Shown here piece after piece: positions 18,226-26,159 of a stretch of 64,000 bases of DNA. Every line of letters starts with the position of its first letter. Within the stretch, counting starts at the first letter, position 1. Origin of the DNA: a bacterium (GTDB lineage: Bacteria > SZUA-79 > Acidulodesulfobacterales > Acidulodesulfobacteraceae); the NCBI GenBank assembly GCA_021818985.1, contig JAKASO010000008.1, forward strand, positions 1 through 64,000. The letters run 5' to 3'. A model generated the notes under the pieces. That model worked only from the letters and a program-made list of their open reading frames with translations, was not told the DNA's origin and did not search any database. The position numbers were made by a program, and so were the translations under genes.

Positions 18226-18231
18226 TATAAT
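18226..18231 (+). promoter_or_regulatory. Consensus -10 (TATAAT), probably leaderless
   Basis: TATAAT lies exactly 6 nt before the ATG at 18238 in the divergent gap between the HhH-like gene and the lipid kinase. No ribosome site is visible between box and start codon. Confidence 0.5.
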
Positions 18232-18237
18232 TTTATT

Positions 18238-19188
18238 ATGACATTTAAAAACATATTAGTCGTATATAATCCTAAATCCGGCAGGTTTACTCCCAAAAAA
18301 CTTTTATTTATACAGGATTTCTTAAAAAAGAACGGCGTTAGCTTTACCGCTTTAAATTCTCTTCAAGATAATATAGATAAAACGACAACCGCCCCTTTCG
18401 ATGCCGTTTTCGTGGTGGGAGGCGACGGAACCCTAAACAATATAATTAACAGGCTTGCTTTTACCGATATACCAATAGCCCATATTCCTATGGGAACGGT
18501 AAACCTTTTTGCATTAGAAAATAAAACCCCGTTTTTTCTTAAAAAAGCGCTTGGGACAATTCTTGATACCTACAAGCCCGTTAAGACAAATATAGGAAAA
18601 ATAAATGGCAGATTCTTTTTGAGTATGGCGGGAATTGGATTTGACGCATTTGTTGTAAAGAACGTGGAAGAAGAAACTAACAGAAAAAACCTTTCCAATC
18701 AAGCTGTAAACAATCACGTAAAATATTTGGGATATATAAAAAAAATAATAAATGCTTCAAAAAATTACGAATTTCCTGAAATTTATCTGACAGTAGAGGA
18801 TGAGGGCTCTAATTCTTTTGATTTTAAGGAGCCGCTAAACGCGAATCAGATAATAGTCGCTAATCTTAAATATTATGGTGGACCTTTTAAATTGTTTCCT
18901 GAAAGCTCCTGCCTTAATGATAATTTCAGTATTCGTATATTGAACAACTTAAAACAGAGAAAGGATATAATATCATCAATTATTAAGTTTATAATCTTTA
19001 AAAACGGCTATAAAACGGATCCAAAACACTACTTCAAAGCAAAAAAAATATCCATTTGCGCAGTTGATCCCGATCGAAATAGAAATATTTATTATCAATG
19101 CGACGGCGAATTTGCCGGCTCTTTACCCGCACATATCGAGAAAGTAGAGAGCGCCGTTACTCTCCTTGCTTCACCCAATTTAAGATGA
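18238..19188 (+). CDS. Diacylglycerol/lipid kinase family protein (YegS-like)
   Basis: 316 residues with the catalytic-domain signatures of the diacylglycerol kinase/YegS/sphingosine kinase family: VVYNPKSGR (about residues 8-16), the nucleotide loop VVGGDGTLNNIINRL (about 60-74) and PMGTVNLFALE (about 86-96). FLSMAGIGFDAFVV marks the start of the second domain. It probably phosphorylates a membrane lipid such as diacylglycerol; the exact substrate cannot be told. It is followed after 55 nt by glcD, which seems to have its own promoter. Confidence 0.88.
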   Translation: MTFKNILVVYNPKSGRFTPKKLLFIQDFLKKNGVSFTALNSLQDNIDKTTTAPFDAVFVVGGDGTLNNIINRLAFTDIPIAHIPMGTVNLFALENKTPFFLKKALGTILDTYKPVKTNIGKINGRFFLSMAGIGFDAFVVKNVEEETNRKNLSNQAVNNHVKYLGYIKKIINASKNYEFPEIYLTVEDEGSNSFDFKEPLNANQIIVANLKYYGGPFKLFPESSCLNDNFSIRILNNLKQRKDIISSIIKFIIFKNGYKTDPKHYFKAKKISICAVDPDRNRNIYYQCDGEFAGSLPAHIEKVESAVTLLASPNLR

Positions 19189-19211
19189 TATACCCGTAAA
19201 ATGCAAAAATA

Positions 19212-19220
19212 TGCTATAAT
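19212..19220 (+). promoter_or_regulatory. Extended -10 promoter for glcD-glcF
   Basis: TGCTATAAT is a perfect -10 with TGn extension in the 55-nt gap between the lipid kinase and glcD. Unlike the leaderless cases, a short leader with ribosome site AGGTG (19234-19238) follows before the TTG start. No good -35 is visible, consistent with an extended -10 promoter. Confidence 0.5.
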
Positions 19221-19243
19221 AAACAAAAAAAGCAGGTGTTTAA

Positions 19244-20632
19244 TTGGCTGATAATATAATATATAACGAACTTAAAGCTATTTTTGGAATTGACAGGGTC
19301 TTATGCGAAAAAGAAGAACTTCTTTGCTACTCTTACGATGCCACAACAAAGGAATTTCTCCCCGATTATGTGGTCTTCCCTTTTGATGTCAATGAAATAT
19401 CCTCTCTTATCAAGCTATGTATAAAACATAAATTGCCCGTCGTCGGCAGGGGCGCCGGCAGCGGATTCTCAGGCGGAAGCCTGCCTTTAAAAGGTGGGGT
19501 AGTCATTTCTTTCACAAAAATGAACCGTATTCTTGAATTAGACGAAGAAAATATGTTCGTTACCGTGGAAGCGGGTGTAATAAACGGCGAACTTAAGTTA
19601 TATCTTACGGACAAAGGCTATTTTTATCCCCCCGATCCGGCAAGCTATGAATTTTCCACTATCGGCGGAAACGTTGCGGAATGCGCAGGAGGGCCCAGAG
19701 CCGTTAAATACGGCGTAACAAAAGACTTTGTTGCGAGCATCAGAGCCGTTACCGGCGCCGGAAAAATTATCGAAACCGGCTCTAAAACCGTAAAAGATGT
19801 CGCGGGATACAATTTAACGCAGCTTTTTGTCGGCTCCGAAGGAACCTTAGGACTTTTTTCAAATATAACCCTTAAAATCCTGCCCAAACCAGCGTCCAAT
19901 TCCCTTATTCTTGCGTCTTTCGGCAATGTTAAAGACGGTTTTAATGCGGCCATTTCTCTTCTAAAGTTAAGAAACAGACCCTCCATGCTCGAATTTATGG
20001 ATGAATTGTCCATAAAATCTGTAAAAAATTATTTCAAAAGTGATCTTATAGATGCAAATAACATAAACGGCAGCTTTTTATTTATTATCGAAGCGGACGG
20101 CACGGAAGAAGAAGTCGCTTTATCTATCCGTCAATATACGGATATATTAAACGGATTTTCACCCTCTTTTCTTTTTTCATCGCATAGCGACAAAGAAAAA
20201 TCTGCTATTATGGATGCAAGAAAGGCTATTTCCCCGTCGCTTAGAATATACGGAAATTTTAAAATAAATAACGACATTGCTGTTCCCGTTAATAAAATTG
20301 TCGAAATGCTCTCATTTTTGAGGTTAGTTTCCGAAAAACACGGCATCCCCGTCATTAACTTCGGACATTTTGGGGACGGCAACATCCATGTGAATATAAT
20401 GCTAAATAAAAACGATAAAGATATGGTCGCAAGGGGGGAGGAAGCAAAAAGCGAAATCCTGAGAAAAACCGTTGACTTAGGTGGCAGTATATCGGGCGAA
20501 CACGGCATCGGGCTTATAAAAAAGGAATTTATGAAGTTAAAATACGGCGAATACTATATTGATTTAATGAAAAACGTTAAAAAAGCGTTCGATCCTTATA
20601 ATATACTTAATCCGGGTAAGATATTCGACTAA
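19244..20632 (+). CDS. glcD: FAD-linked oxidase, GlcD type (glycolate/D-lactate dehydrogenase catalytic subunit)
   Basis: 462 residues. The FAD-binding domain has VVGRGAGSGFSGG and LPLKGGVVISFTKMN (about residues 64-92) and the diphosphate loop YEFSTIGGNVAECAGG (about 131-146). The C-terminal cap domain ends in GHFGDGNIHVN and GGSISGEHGIGLIKK, both typical of 2-hydroxyacid dehydrogenases. It oxidises a 2-hydroxyacid (glycolate or D-lactate) and hands electrons to the iron-sulfur subunit encoded next. The start is TTG at 19244, justified by AGGTG 6 nt upstream. No glcE-like gene is present. Confidence 0.9.
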   Translation: MADNIIYNELKAIFGIDRVLCEKEELLCYSYDATTKEFLPDYVVFPFDVNEISSLIKLCIKHKLPVVGRGAGSGFSGGSLPLKGGVVISFTKMNRILELDEENMFVTVEAGVINGELKLYLTDKGYFYPPDPASYEFSTIGGNVAECAGGPRAVKYGVTKDFVASIRAVTGAGKIIETGSKTVKDVAGYNLTQLFVGSEGTLGLFSNITLKILPKPASNSLILASFGNVKDGFNAAISLLKLRNRPSMLEFMDELSIKSVKNYFKSDLIDANNINGSFLFIIEADGTEEEVALSIRQYTDILNGFSPSFLFSSHSDKEKSAIMDARKAISPSLRIYGNFKINNDIAVPVNKIVEMLSFLRLVSEKHGIPVINFGHFGDGNIHVNIMLNKNDKDMVARGEEAKSEILRKTVDLGGSISGEHGIGLIKKEFMKLKYGEYYIDLMKNVKKAFDPYNILNPGKIFD

Positions 20633-20704
20633 ACAATAATGATATAGTCTTTTTCCGCATTTAATTTATAAAATTATTTCCTAAAGAGTTAAAGAACAAA
20701 AAAT

Positions 20705-21988
20705 TTGAACAACAATATAAATATAAACAACGGTAATAACTATAACTATAATAAGTATAAAGAGAGCTATCAAAATTGCGTTAAATGCGGTAAATGCCTT
20801 CCTGTTTGTCCCACATATAACTATAGCTTAAATGAATTTTTGAGCCCGCGGGGAAGGGTTCATCTAATCTCCATAGAAAAAAGCGGCGCCGGACCTTTAA
20901 GCGTTTCCAAAATAGATAAGGCTTTATCTACCTGCCTTTTATGCGGCAGATGTTCTTCCGTGTGTCCTAACGAGGTTTGTACCGAAATTCTCGTTGCCGA
21001 AGAAAAAGCGGCGATTAGAAAGATAAACAACGAGCCGCTTTCGGTTTCCAATTTAGTTCTTAAGATCCTTAAAAGCAAAAAAAGGCTGCTGCTTCAAACA
21101 GGGTTGAGGTTATCGGGTATTTTAAAATTCAAAAACAGGTTTGTGCCGCAACCTGAATATTTCCCTTTTATCACACATAAAGATCTAAAATTCCCGTCAA
21201 AAACAGAATATATAAAAGTGGGATATTTTACCGGCTGCGCTTTTAATGCGGTCTATCCGAAAATATCCGAAGATACTGCCTTTGCACTTAATAAGAACGG
21301 GGGTTCGGTTTACGTGCCTTCATCGCAATTATGCTGTGGTTTGCCGCATATATCCAGCGGCGATATTGCTTCTTTTAAAGAACTTGCTATAAATAACGCC
21401 TTGGCATTTAAAGAACTTAACCTTGATACTATCGTAACATCCTGTGCTTCATGTTCATATTCTATAAGTAAACTTTATCCATTATATTTTAATGAAAGCG
21501 ATAAAAATTACCGGGATGTTATAGATTTTGCCGGCAAACTTAAAGATATCTGGACGTTTTTAAATCTGCTTAAAAAAAGGGGCGGCGAAATTAAAAAAGG
21601 AGAGTTGAAAAATAAGTTGAATGCGGTATTTCATATACCGTGCCATCTTGAAACCCCTGACGATTTTTTACCCTCGACAATAAATGAAAACTTAATTGGG
21701 GAAGCCGGCTCCATCTTTGACAAAATAGACGCTCTGGAATTAAAACCGTTGAAACATAACTACTGCTGCGGAAATGGCGGAATGTTCAATATAAGGCACT
21801 ATAATATTTCCAAAGAGATAACCAAGAAAAAATTCGAGGAAATAAAGGAGGCTTCGCCGCAGATCATACTTACCTCATGTTCAGGATGTATGTTCTCCTT
21901 ACAGGATCAATCGGGGATAATAAAAAACGACAAAAAGTTGCCTGTAAAACATCTTATAGAGATCTATGCTGAAAGCCTCAAAGAGTAA
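20705..21988 (+). CDS. glcF: GlcF-type iron-sulfur subunit (two [4Fe-4S] motifs and CCG domains)
   Basis: 427 residues. Two ferredoxin-like clusters, CVKCGKCLPVCP (about 25-36) and CLLCGRCSSVCP (about 78-89), are followed by two CCG-type Cys-rich domains (GCAFN, SQLCCGLPHIS, TSCASCSYS; then YCCGNGGM and TSCSGCMF). It should carry electrons from GlcD to the quinone pool or another acceptor. The start must be the TTG at 20705: an in-frame TAA lies at 20690 and no Met precedes the first cluster. The N-terminus is an odd Asn/Tyr-rich low-complexity stretch. Confidence 0.88.
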   Translation: MNNNININNGNNYNYNKYKESYQNCVKCGKCLPVCPTYNYSLNEFLSPRGRVHLISIEKSGAGPLSVSKIDKALSTCLLCGRCSSVCPNEVCTEILVAEEKAAIRKINNEPLSVSNLVLKILKSKKRLLLQTGLRLSGILKFKNRFVPQPEYFPFITHKDLKFPSKTEYIKVGYFTGCAFNAVYPKISEDTAFALNKNGGSVYVPSSQLCCGLPHISSGDIASFKELAINNALAFKELNLDTIVTSCASCSYSISKLYPLYFNESDKNYRDVIDFAGKLKDIWTFLNLLKKRGGEIKKGELKNKLNAVFHIPCHLETPDDFLPSTINENLIGEAGSIFDKIDALELKPLKHNYCCGNGGMFNIRHYNISKEITKKKFEEIKEASPQIILTSCSGCMFSLQDQSGIIKNDKKLPVKHLIEIYAESLKE

Positions 21989-22055
21989 ATATAATTATAA
22001 GCTAGCATGGCAAGTTTATTAAAATTTTAATCATTATTAACATTAACGCTTGCTT

Positions 22056-22156
22056 AAGTGTGCTCCTGTGGATGAACGCAATAGCTTTTGCTATACCTAA
22101 AAAGCAGCCATATGTTGAAACGCGGAAGCCCCTTAATTTATTGAGGGGTAGTTCAC
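22056..22156 (+). mobile_element. IS200/IS605-type (TnpB) right-end remnant
   Basis: Between the convergent glcF and rdgB genes lies the degraded 3' end of a TnpB element. The DNA codes CAPVDERNSF in one frame and PYVETRKPLN in another, both like frameshifted TnpB C-termini. It ends in the hallmark GAAGCCCC..., a hairpin CCCCTTAA-TTTA-TTGAGGGG (22125-22148) and GTAGTTCAC, the usual right end of these elements. No transposase body or left end is visible. The element ends at or just inside the rdgB stop codon (22153-22155). Confidence 0.65.
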
Positions 22157-22797
22157 CGCCTATGTTCGATAGCGGCTGCTATCTTTCTAAAGGCTTTTGC
22201 GCGGTGGGATATTTTATGCTTTTTGGCTTCACTAATTTCGGCAAGGGTTTTATCCAGCTCTGGAATAAAAAAAACTGGATCATAGCCAAATCCGTTTTTA
22301 CCACGCGGGAAATTTGAAATAGAACCGTTTAATATACCTTCAAAAAATTCGGATGAATGACAGCGCATATCATAAAGGCAGGCAACACAAACAAATCTTG
22401 CTTTCCTATCTTTTTTGCATTTATTATTTACATCCATAGCGCTAAGCAGTTTCGCGATATTTTCGCTGCTTGCCGCATTTTCTCCGGCATATCTTGCGGT
22501 ATAAATACCCGGTTCATTATTTAAACATGCAACTTCAAGACCTGTATCTTCGGAAACGATGTAATCTATAAACAGCTTATCTAATAGTTCCGGGGTTTCC
22601 GATATAAGTTTCAGATAGCCTTTTATTTTAATTTCAGCATTTTCGCCATAAGTTTTACTGTCTTCCACAATCTCTACATTCCCAAAAATATCATTTGCAA
22701 AAATAAAAGATGCCCTATCTTTTAAACCCTTCATGATCGAAGAAATTTCTTCAAATTTATGCCTGTTTCCGGTTCCTATTAAGATTCTTATTGCCAT
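22153..22797 (-). CDS. rdgB: XTP/dITP diphosphohydrolase (non-canonical purine NTP pyrophosphatase)
   Basis: Hydrolyses ITP, dITP and XTP to monophosphates and so keeps deaminated purines out of DNA. 214 residues. Visible blocks are ILIGTGNRHKFEEI (residues 4-17), YIVSEDTGLEVACLNNEPGIYTAR-like active region (located about 79-102), FPRGKNGFGYDPVF (about 167-180) and the C-terminal KHKISHRAKAF. Its stop codon lies within the flank of the IS605-type right end, so the last residues may have been replaced. It lies downstream of the TusA-like selenoprotein gene on the same strand. Confidence 0.92.
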   Translation of the reverse strand: MAIRILIGTGNRHKFEEISSIMKGLKDRASFIFANDIFGNVEIVEDSKTYGENAEIKIKGYLKLISETPELLDKLFIDYIVSEDTGLEVACLNNEPGIYTARYAGENAASSENIAKLLSAMDVNNKCKKDRKARFVCVACLYDMRCHSSEFFEGILNGSISNFPRGKNGFGYDPVFFIPELDKTLAEISEAKKHKISHRAKAFRKIAAAIEHRR

Positions 22798-22840
22798 TAC
22801 AACGCAGAGTTAATAGCCTGCTGCCGAATATCCGTTGTTT

Positions 22841-23110
22841 TTATTTTTGTATTTGTAAAAGATCGCTCCATTTCCTGTTTTTAATAAAAAAGATAAACAT
22901 ATCGTTCATATCGGTAATTTTTATCAGATCGCACTTAATAAGATTGCACAGAGCAGGCATATCGTTAAGCATGGAAAACTTATCGGAAAGCACCACCAAT
23001 ATATCGCCTTCTTTTAGAGTTTTTAATTTTCTGGCGACCGCCAGAACCGGGGTCCCTCAACAAAGGCCCCTGATATCTAAAGAAACGCTGTCTTTAATGT
23101 TATCGCTCAA
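22841..23110 (-). CDS. TusA-like sulfur-carrier protein, predicted selenoprotein (Sec at codon 18, TGA)
   Basis: 89 residues if the single in-frame TGA (23059-23057) is read as selenocysteine. The reading is MSDNIKDSVSLDIRGLCU, then GTPVLAVARKLKTLKEGDIL and so on to NRK and TAA at 22843-22841. Before and after the TGA the protein aligns with TusA over its whole length: LDxxGLxCPxPV, xxGDxLxV and the later DMPALCNLI block. Sec falls exactly on the catalytic Cys of the CPxP motif, preceded by a Cys (Cys17-Sec18) and followed by Gly-Thr-Pro. TTG at 23110 overlaps the nusB stop (TTGA) and has a strong ribosome site GGGAGG 8 nt upstream. Family role: persulfide or selenide carrier. The SECIS-like hairpin is annotated separately. 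A simple nonsense mutation is the alternative, made unlikely by the hairpin and the intact second half. Confidence 0.85.
23029..23046 (-). promoter_or_regulatory. Bacterial SECIS-like hairpin downstream of the TusA TGA codon
   Basis: The mRNA reads UUCUGGC-GGUC-GCCAGAA, a perfect 7-bp stem with a GGUC tetraloop. The loop begins 17 nt after the UGA, inside the window known for bacterial SECIS elements (roughly 16-37 nt), and carries the GGU that SelB recognises in fdhF-type elements. The hairpin lies inside the coding sequence, as in all bacterial selenoprotein genes. Confidence 0.8.
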
Positions 23111-23610
23111 CTCGCTGCCTCCCGATTTTTACTATTTATTATAATATTGTCTTCTTTTATTTTTATATTGTCTAAAATGCCGTTAATAAATGCGGAAGAT
23201 TCCTCGTTTCCAAATTTCTTTGCTATCTCCACCGCCTCATTAATTACAACATTTTTAGGAGTTTCTGGAAAATAAAGCATTTCATAGACGGAAAGCCTAA
23301 GAAGGTTCCTGTCTATCCTTGACATGCGCTCAATGACCCAATTTTTTGAAGCATTTTTTATAAGGCCATCAATCCTACCGATATTATTAAGCGTTCCGTT
23401 TACAAGATCTACAAAAAAATGATGTATCTCGACCGACTCTTTTTTACTGTAAAGATTTTGAGCAGAATCTATAAAACCGTTTCGAAGGAGGCTTTCTGAG
23501 GCAAATTCGCGATAAAAGGAATTTATTTTTGTTTCAAGGGATACCGGGTTCCCATCTGTTTCATATAGGAACTGTAACGCCAATTCCCTGGCTTTTCTTC
23601 TTTTAGTCAT
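23107..23610 (-). CDS. nusB: Transcription antitermination factor NusB
   Basis: 167 residues, all-helical. The N-terminus RRKARELALQFLYETDG and the C-terminal blocks MSRIDRNLLRLSVYEML and PKNVVINEAVEIAKKFGNE are diagnostic. NusB binds boxA of rRNA leaders with NusE (S10). Its start overlaps the ribH stop by 8 nt and its own TGA stop overlaps the TTG start of the TusA-like selenoprotein, so three genes are translationally linked. Confidence 0.94.
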   Translation of the reverse strand: MTKRRKARELALQFLYETDGNPVSLETKINSFYREFASESLLRNGFIDSAQNLYSKKESVEIHHFFVDLVNGTLNNIGRIDGLIKNASKNWVIERMSRIDRNLLRLSVYEMLYFPETPKNVVINEAVEIAKKFGNEESSAFINGILDNIKIKEDNIIINSKNREAAS

Positions 23611-24094
23611 TTTTTTTATTTTTTTTACTTTTGATTTTAGAATAAAGATTAATCATTTCAACCGCGGACATCGCGGCATCAAATCCTTTATTCCCCATCT
23701 TTGTTCCTGCCCTTGAAATTGCCTGATCGGTTGAATCCGCTGCAATAATGCCGTAACTTACAGGAATATCGGACGAAACCGCCAACTCTGATATCGCTTT
23801 CATTACCTGCTGTGAAAGGAGGTCAAAATGTGGCGTTTCGCCCCTTATAAGGGTGCCAAGGCAGATAATGGCATCAAAGCTTTTAGACCCGATCATCTTT
23901 TTGAGCGCCATCGGAAGTTCGAACGCTCCGGGAACTTTAACGACAGTTATATCGGATTCGCCGGCTCCCGAACGCTTTAAATAATCGAGAGCGCCATCTA
24001 AAAGCTTAGCATTGATAAATTCGTTAAATCTAGAAATAACAATTCCAAAACGATAACCGGCAGCGGCAAGCCCGCCTTCAATTACATTATACAT
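23603..24094 (-). CDS. ribH: 6,7-dimethyl-8-ribityllumazine synthase
   Basis: Penultimate step of riboflavin synthesis: condenses the dihydroxybutanone phosphate and the ribityl-aminopyrimidine. 163 residues, usual size. VISRFNEFINAKLLDGA (about residues 19-35), VPGAFELPMALKKM (about 54-67), GTLIRGETPHFD with the catalytic His (about 80-91) and GNKGFDAAMSAVEM are visible. Fourth rib gene in the run ribD-ribE-ribBA-ribH, followed directly by nusB, a common pairing. Confidence 0.95.
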   Translation of the reverse strand: MYNVIEGGLAAAGYRFGIVISRFNEFINAKLLDGALDYLKRSGAGESDITVVKVPGAFELPMALKKMIGSKSFDAIICLGTLIRGETPHFDLLSQQVMKAISELAVSSDIPVSYGIIAADSTDQAISRAGTKMGNKGFDAAMSAVEMINLYSKIKSKKNKKND

Positions 24095-24130
24095 TGAATT
24101 TACTCCATGTTGTTTTCGTTTTTTTTAATG

Positions 24131-25348
24131 TTAATTCGTTTTTGTTTTAATTTTTATTATATGACCCAATTTTTCTTTTTTCGTCTTAAGGTAGTGAAAA
24201 TTGTTTTCGTTAGGGTAAATCTCGATCGGCACCCTTTCGATAAAACTAAGACCATAGCCTTCAAGTCCGATTATCTTTTTCGGATTATTGGTCATAAGCT
24301 TCATCTTTCCGACTCCAAGATCAACTAAAATCTGCGCGCCTACGCCGTATTCCCTAAGATCGGCCTTAAAACCTAATTGTTTATTGGCTTCAACGGTATC
24401 ATACCCCTGATCCTGAAGGTTATAAGCCTTTAGTTTATTAATAAGCCCTATCCCCCTGCCTTCCTGACACATATAAAGAATGACTCCCTTGCCTTCTTTG
24501 GCTATCATTTCCATAGCGGCTTTTAACTGATCGCCGCAATCGCACCGCTGGGAACCGAAGATGTCACCAGTCATACACTGTGAATGGACCCTTACAAGCA
24601 CCGGTTCATCTTTATTTATCTCTCCTTTTACAAGTGCGATATGTTCTTTAAGGTCAATGTCATTTGAATAAACTATCACCTTAAACTCCCCACCGTATTT
24701 GGTTGGAATAATAGCCTCCACAAGCCGTTTAACATGCTTTTCGTGTTTGATCCGGTAGTTTATTATATCTTGCACCGTTAATATCTTCAAATCATGCTGT
24801 TTTGCAAACTCCATCAGGTCAGGCATTCTTGCCATAGTCCCGTCGTCTTTCATAACTTCGCAGATAACACCGTAGGGTTTTAAACCGCTAATACGGGCTA
24901 TATCAATAGATCCCTCGGTTTGCCCCGTCCTTCTTAAAACCCCGCCGTTTTTTCCCCTCAGCGGAAATATATGCCCCGGTTTGACAAGGTCCGAGGGCTT
25001 AGTATCATCTTTTATCGCGGTAAAAATGGTATGCGACCTGTCCCGGGCGGATATTCCCGTAGTAACCCCTTCCTTTGCCTCAATAGATACCGTGAAAGCC
25101 GTAGCGAATTTTGACTGATTATTCTGTACCATATGAGGAAGATCGAGCTGGTCGGCTTTTTCTTCGGTTAAGGTTAAACAGATTAGTCCGCGCCCGTACT
25201 TAGCCATAAAATTTATTACTTCGGGAGTGGCTTTCTCGGCAGCTATGACAAGATCCCCCTCATTTTCTCTATCCTCATCGTCAACAAGGATTATCATCCT
25301 GCCCTTTCTCATCTCTTCTGCGGCTTCTTCTACGGTAGCTAAAGACAT
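24131..25348 (-). CDS. ribBA: Bifunctional 3,4-dihydroxy-2-butanone-4-phosphate synthase / GTP cyclohydrolase II
   Basis: 405 residues. The N-terminal RibB half (1-200) has [17 protein letters not shown] and [12 protein letters not shown]. The C-terminal RibA half (from about 210) has [20 protein letters not shown] with the zinc-binding Cys and [19 protein letters not shown]. Both halves look intact, so the protein should supply both precursors of lumazine synthesis. The RibE gene lies immediately upstream (2-nt gap). GAGGTG upstream of the ATG is the ribosome site. Confidence 0.95.
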   Translation of the reverse strand: MSLATVEEAAEEMRKGRMIILVDDEDRENEGDLVIAAEKATPEVINFMAKYGRGLICLTLTEEKADQLDLPHMVQNNQSKFATAFTVSIEAKEGVTTGISARDRSHTIFTAIKDDTKPSDLVKPGHIFPLRGKNGGVLRRTGQTEGSIDIARISGLKPYGVICEVMKDDGTMARMPDLMEFAKQHDLKILTVQDIINYRIKHEKHVKRLVEAIIPTKYGGEFKVIVYSNDIDLKEHIALVKGEINKDEPVLVRVHSQCMTGDIFGSQRCDCGDQLKAAMEMIAKEGKGVILYMCQEGRGIGLINKLKAYNLQDQGYDTVEANKQLGFKADLREYGVGAQILVDLGVGKMKLMTNNPKKIIGLEGYGLSFIERVPIEIYPNENNFHYLKTKKEKLGHIIKIKTKTN

Positions 25349-25350
25349 GG

Positions 25351-25992
25351 TTATTGAAACACCTCTTTAAAAATTTTACCCCGATCTTTTAAATCTTTTA
25401 AAATATCTTCAACACTCTTTAAAACAGTTTTTTCTATTATATCAAACTCCAAATTAAAATGATCGCCCGGTTTTTTATTTTCAATATTGGTATTTATATA
25501 AGTAAACGGAATGATACTTGTAAAAAAACCACTGTCTTTAACATCGGCAATCGTCAGACTTATCCCGTTAACGGCAATGGATGCCTTATTTATCAAATAT
25601 TTTTTTAACCCGTTATCTATAACATTTATACCTAACACATAAGAGTTTTTATACGGCTTTTTAAGAAAAAGCCTCCCGATCCCGTCAACATGTCCAAGAA
25701 CAAAATGCCCGGATATATCTGCATTTATGGAAAGTGCAGGTTCAATATTAACGATATCGCCGTTTTTCATATACTTTAGCGTTGATTTGTTAAAGGTCTC
25801 CGGGGTAAAATCAAAACAGGCGGTTTTCTTAGTTATATTTTTAACGGTAAGGCACACCCCGTCCACCGATATGCTCTGTCCAACATAAGCATATTTGGAA
25901 GACTCCGGGATATAAACGCAGACATCGCCATTATCGAAATTTAGCCTTATTGACATTATTTTTCCTTTTTCTTTTATTATTCCGCTAAACAT
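25351..25992 (-). CDS. ribE: Riboflavin synthase, alpha chain
   Basis: 213 residues made of two similar lumazine-binding barrels. The start [12 protein letters not shown] is diagnostic, as are [10 protein letters not shown] in the first repeat with [12 protein letters not shown], and the second-repeat counterpart [12 protein letters not shown]. It dismutates two lumazines to riboflavin. A 162-nt AT-rich gap containing a long imperfect palindrome separates it from ribD. No FMN riboswitch features are seen in that gap. Confidence 0.94.
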   Translation of the reverse strand: MFSGIIKEKGKIMSIRLNFDNGDVCVYIPESSKYAYVGQSISVDGVCLTVKNITKKTACFDFTPETFNKSTLKYMKNGDIVNIEPALSINADISGHFVLGHVDGIGRLFLKKPYKNSYVLGINVIDNGLKKYLINKASIAVNGISLTIADVKDSGFFTSIIPFTYINTNIENKKPGDHFNLEFDIIEKTVLKSVEDILKDLKDRGKIFKEVFQ

Positions 25993-26093
25993 AATAAAAT
26001 AAATACCCTTAAGGTTATTATTTTTTATATTTTTCCAAATCCAGATGCTAAATAAATCAGTACTTGGGTATTTTTATAATTGTTTATTATATT

Positions 26094-26159
26094 CCAAAAT
26101 TGCGGATAGAAATTTCTTAAATGAATTCTTCTTTAATAATTTCTACCCACAATTCTAGG
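26094..26159. repeat. 66-bp imperfect palindrome (MITE/REP-like), overlapping the ribD stop
   Basis: The left arm starts CCAAAATTGCGGATAGAAAT and the right arm, read on the opposite strand, starts CCTAGAATTGTGGGTAGAAA, meeting at a central GAATTC. The TAG stop of ribD (26155-26157) lies in the outer tip of one arm. Sequences like one arm recur at 54922 and 56659, so this looks like a dispersed non-coding element. It could also act as a terminator or stabiliser between ribD and ribE. Confidence 0.6.

Noticed and set aside
22060-22317. Open frame of 85 codons on the plus strand between glcF and rdgB
   Set aside because: Its first half is the frameshifted IS605-type tail and its second half is the antisense of rdgB; no ribosome site and no intact family match.
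23057-23059. TGA in the TusA-like gene as an ordinary nonsense mutation
   Set aside because: It falls exactly on the catalytic Cys codon, no other lesion is present, and a correctly spaced hairpin follows. Chance agreement of these three is unlikely, though genome-level Sec machinery still has to be shown.
22791-23144. Open frame of 117 codons on the plus strand over the TusA region
   Set aside because: It is antisense to the TusA-like gene. The minus strand has a family match over its whole length, a ribosome site and a SECIS-like hairpin.
25993-26154. FMN riboswitch in front of ribE
   Set aside because: None of the conserved RFN-element blocks can be recognised; the gap holds only AT-rich DNA and the palindromic repeat.
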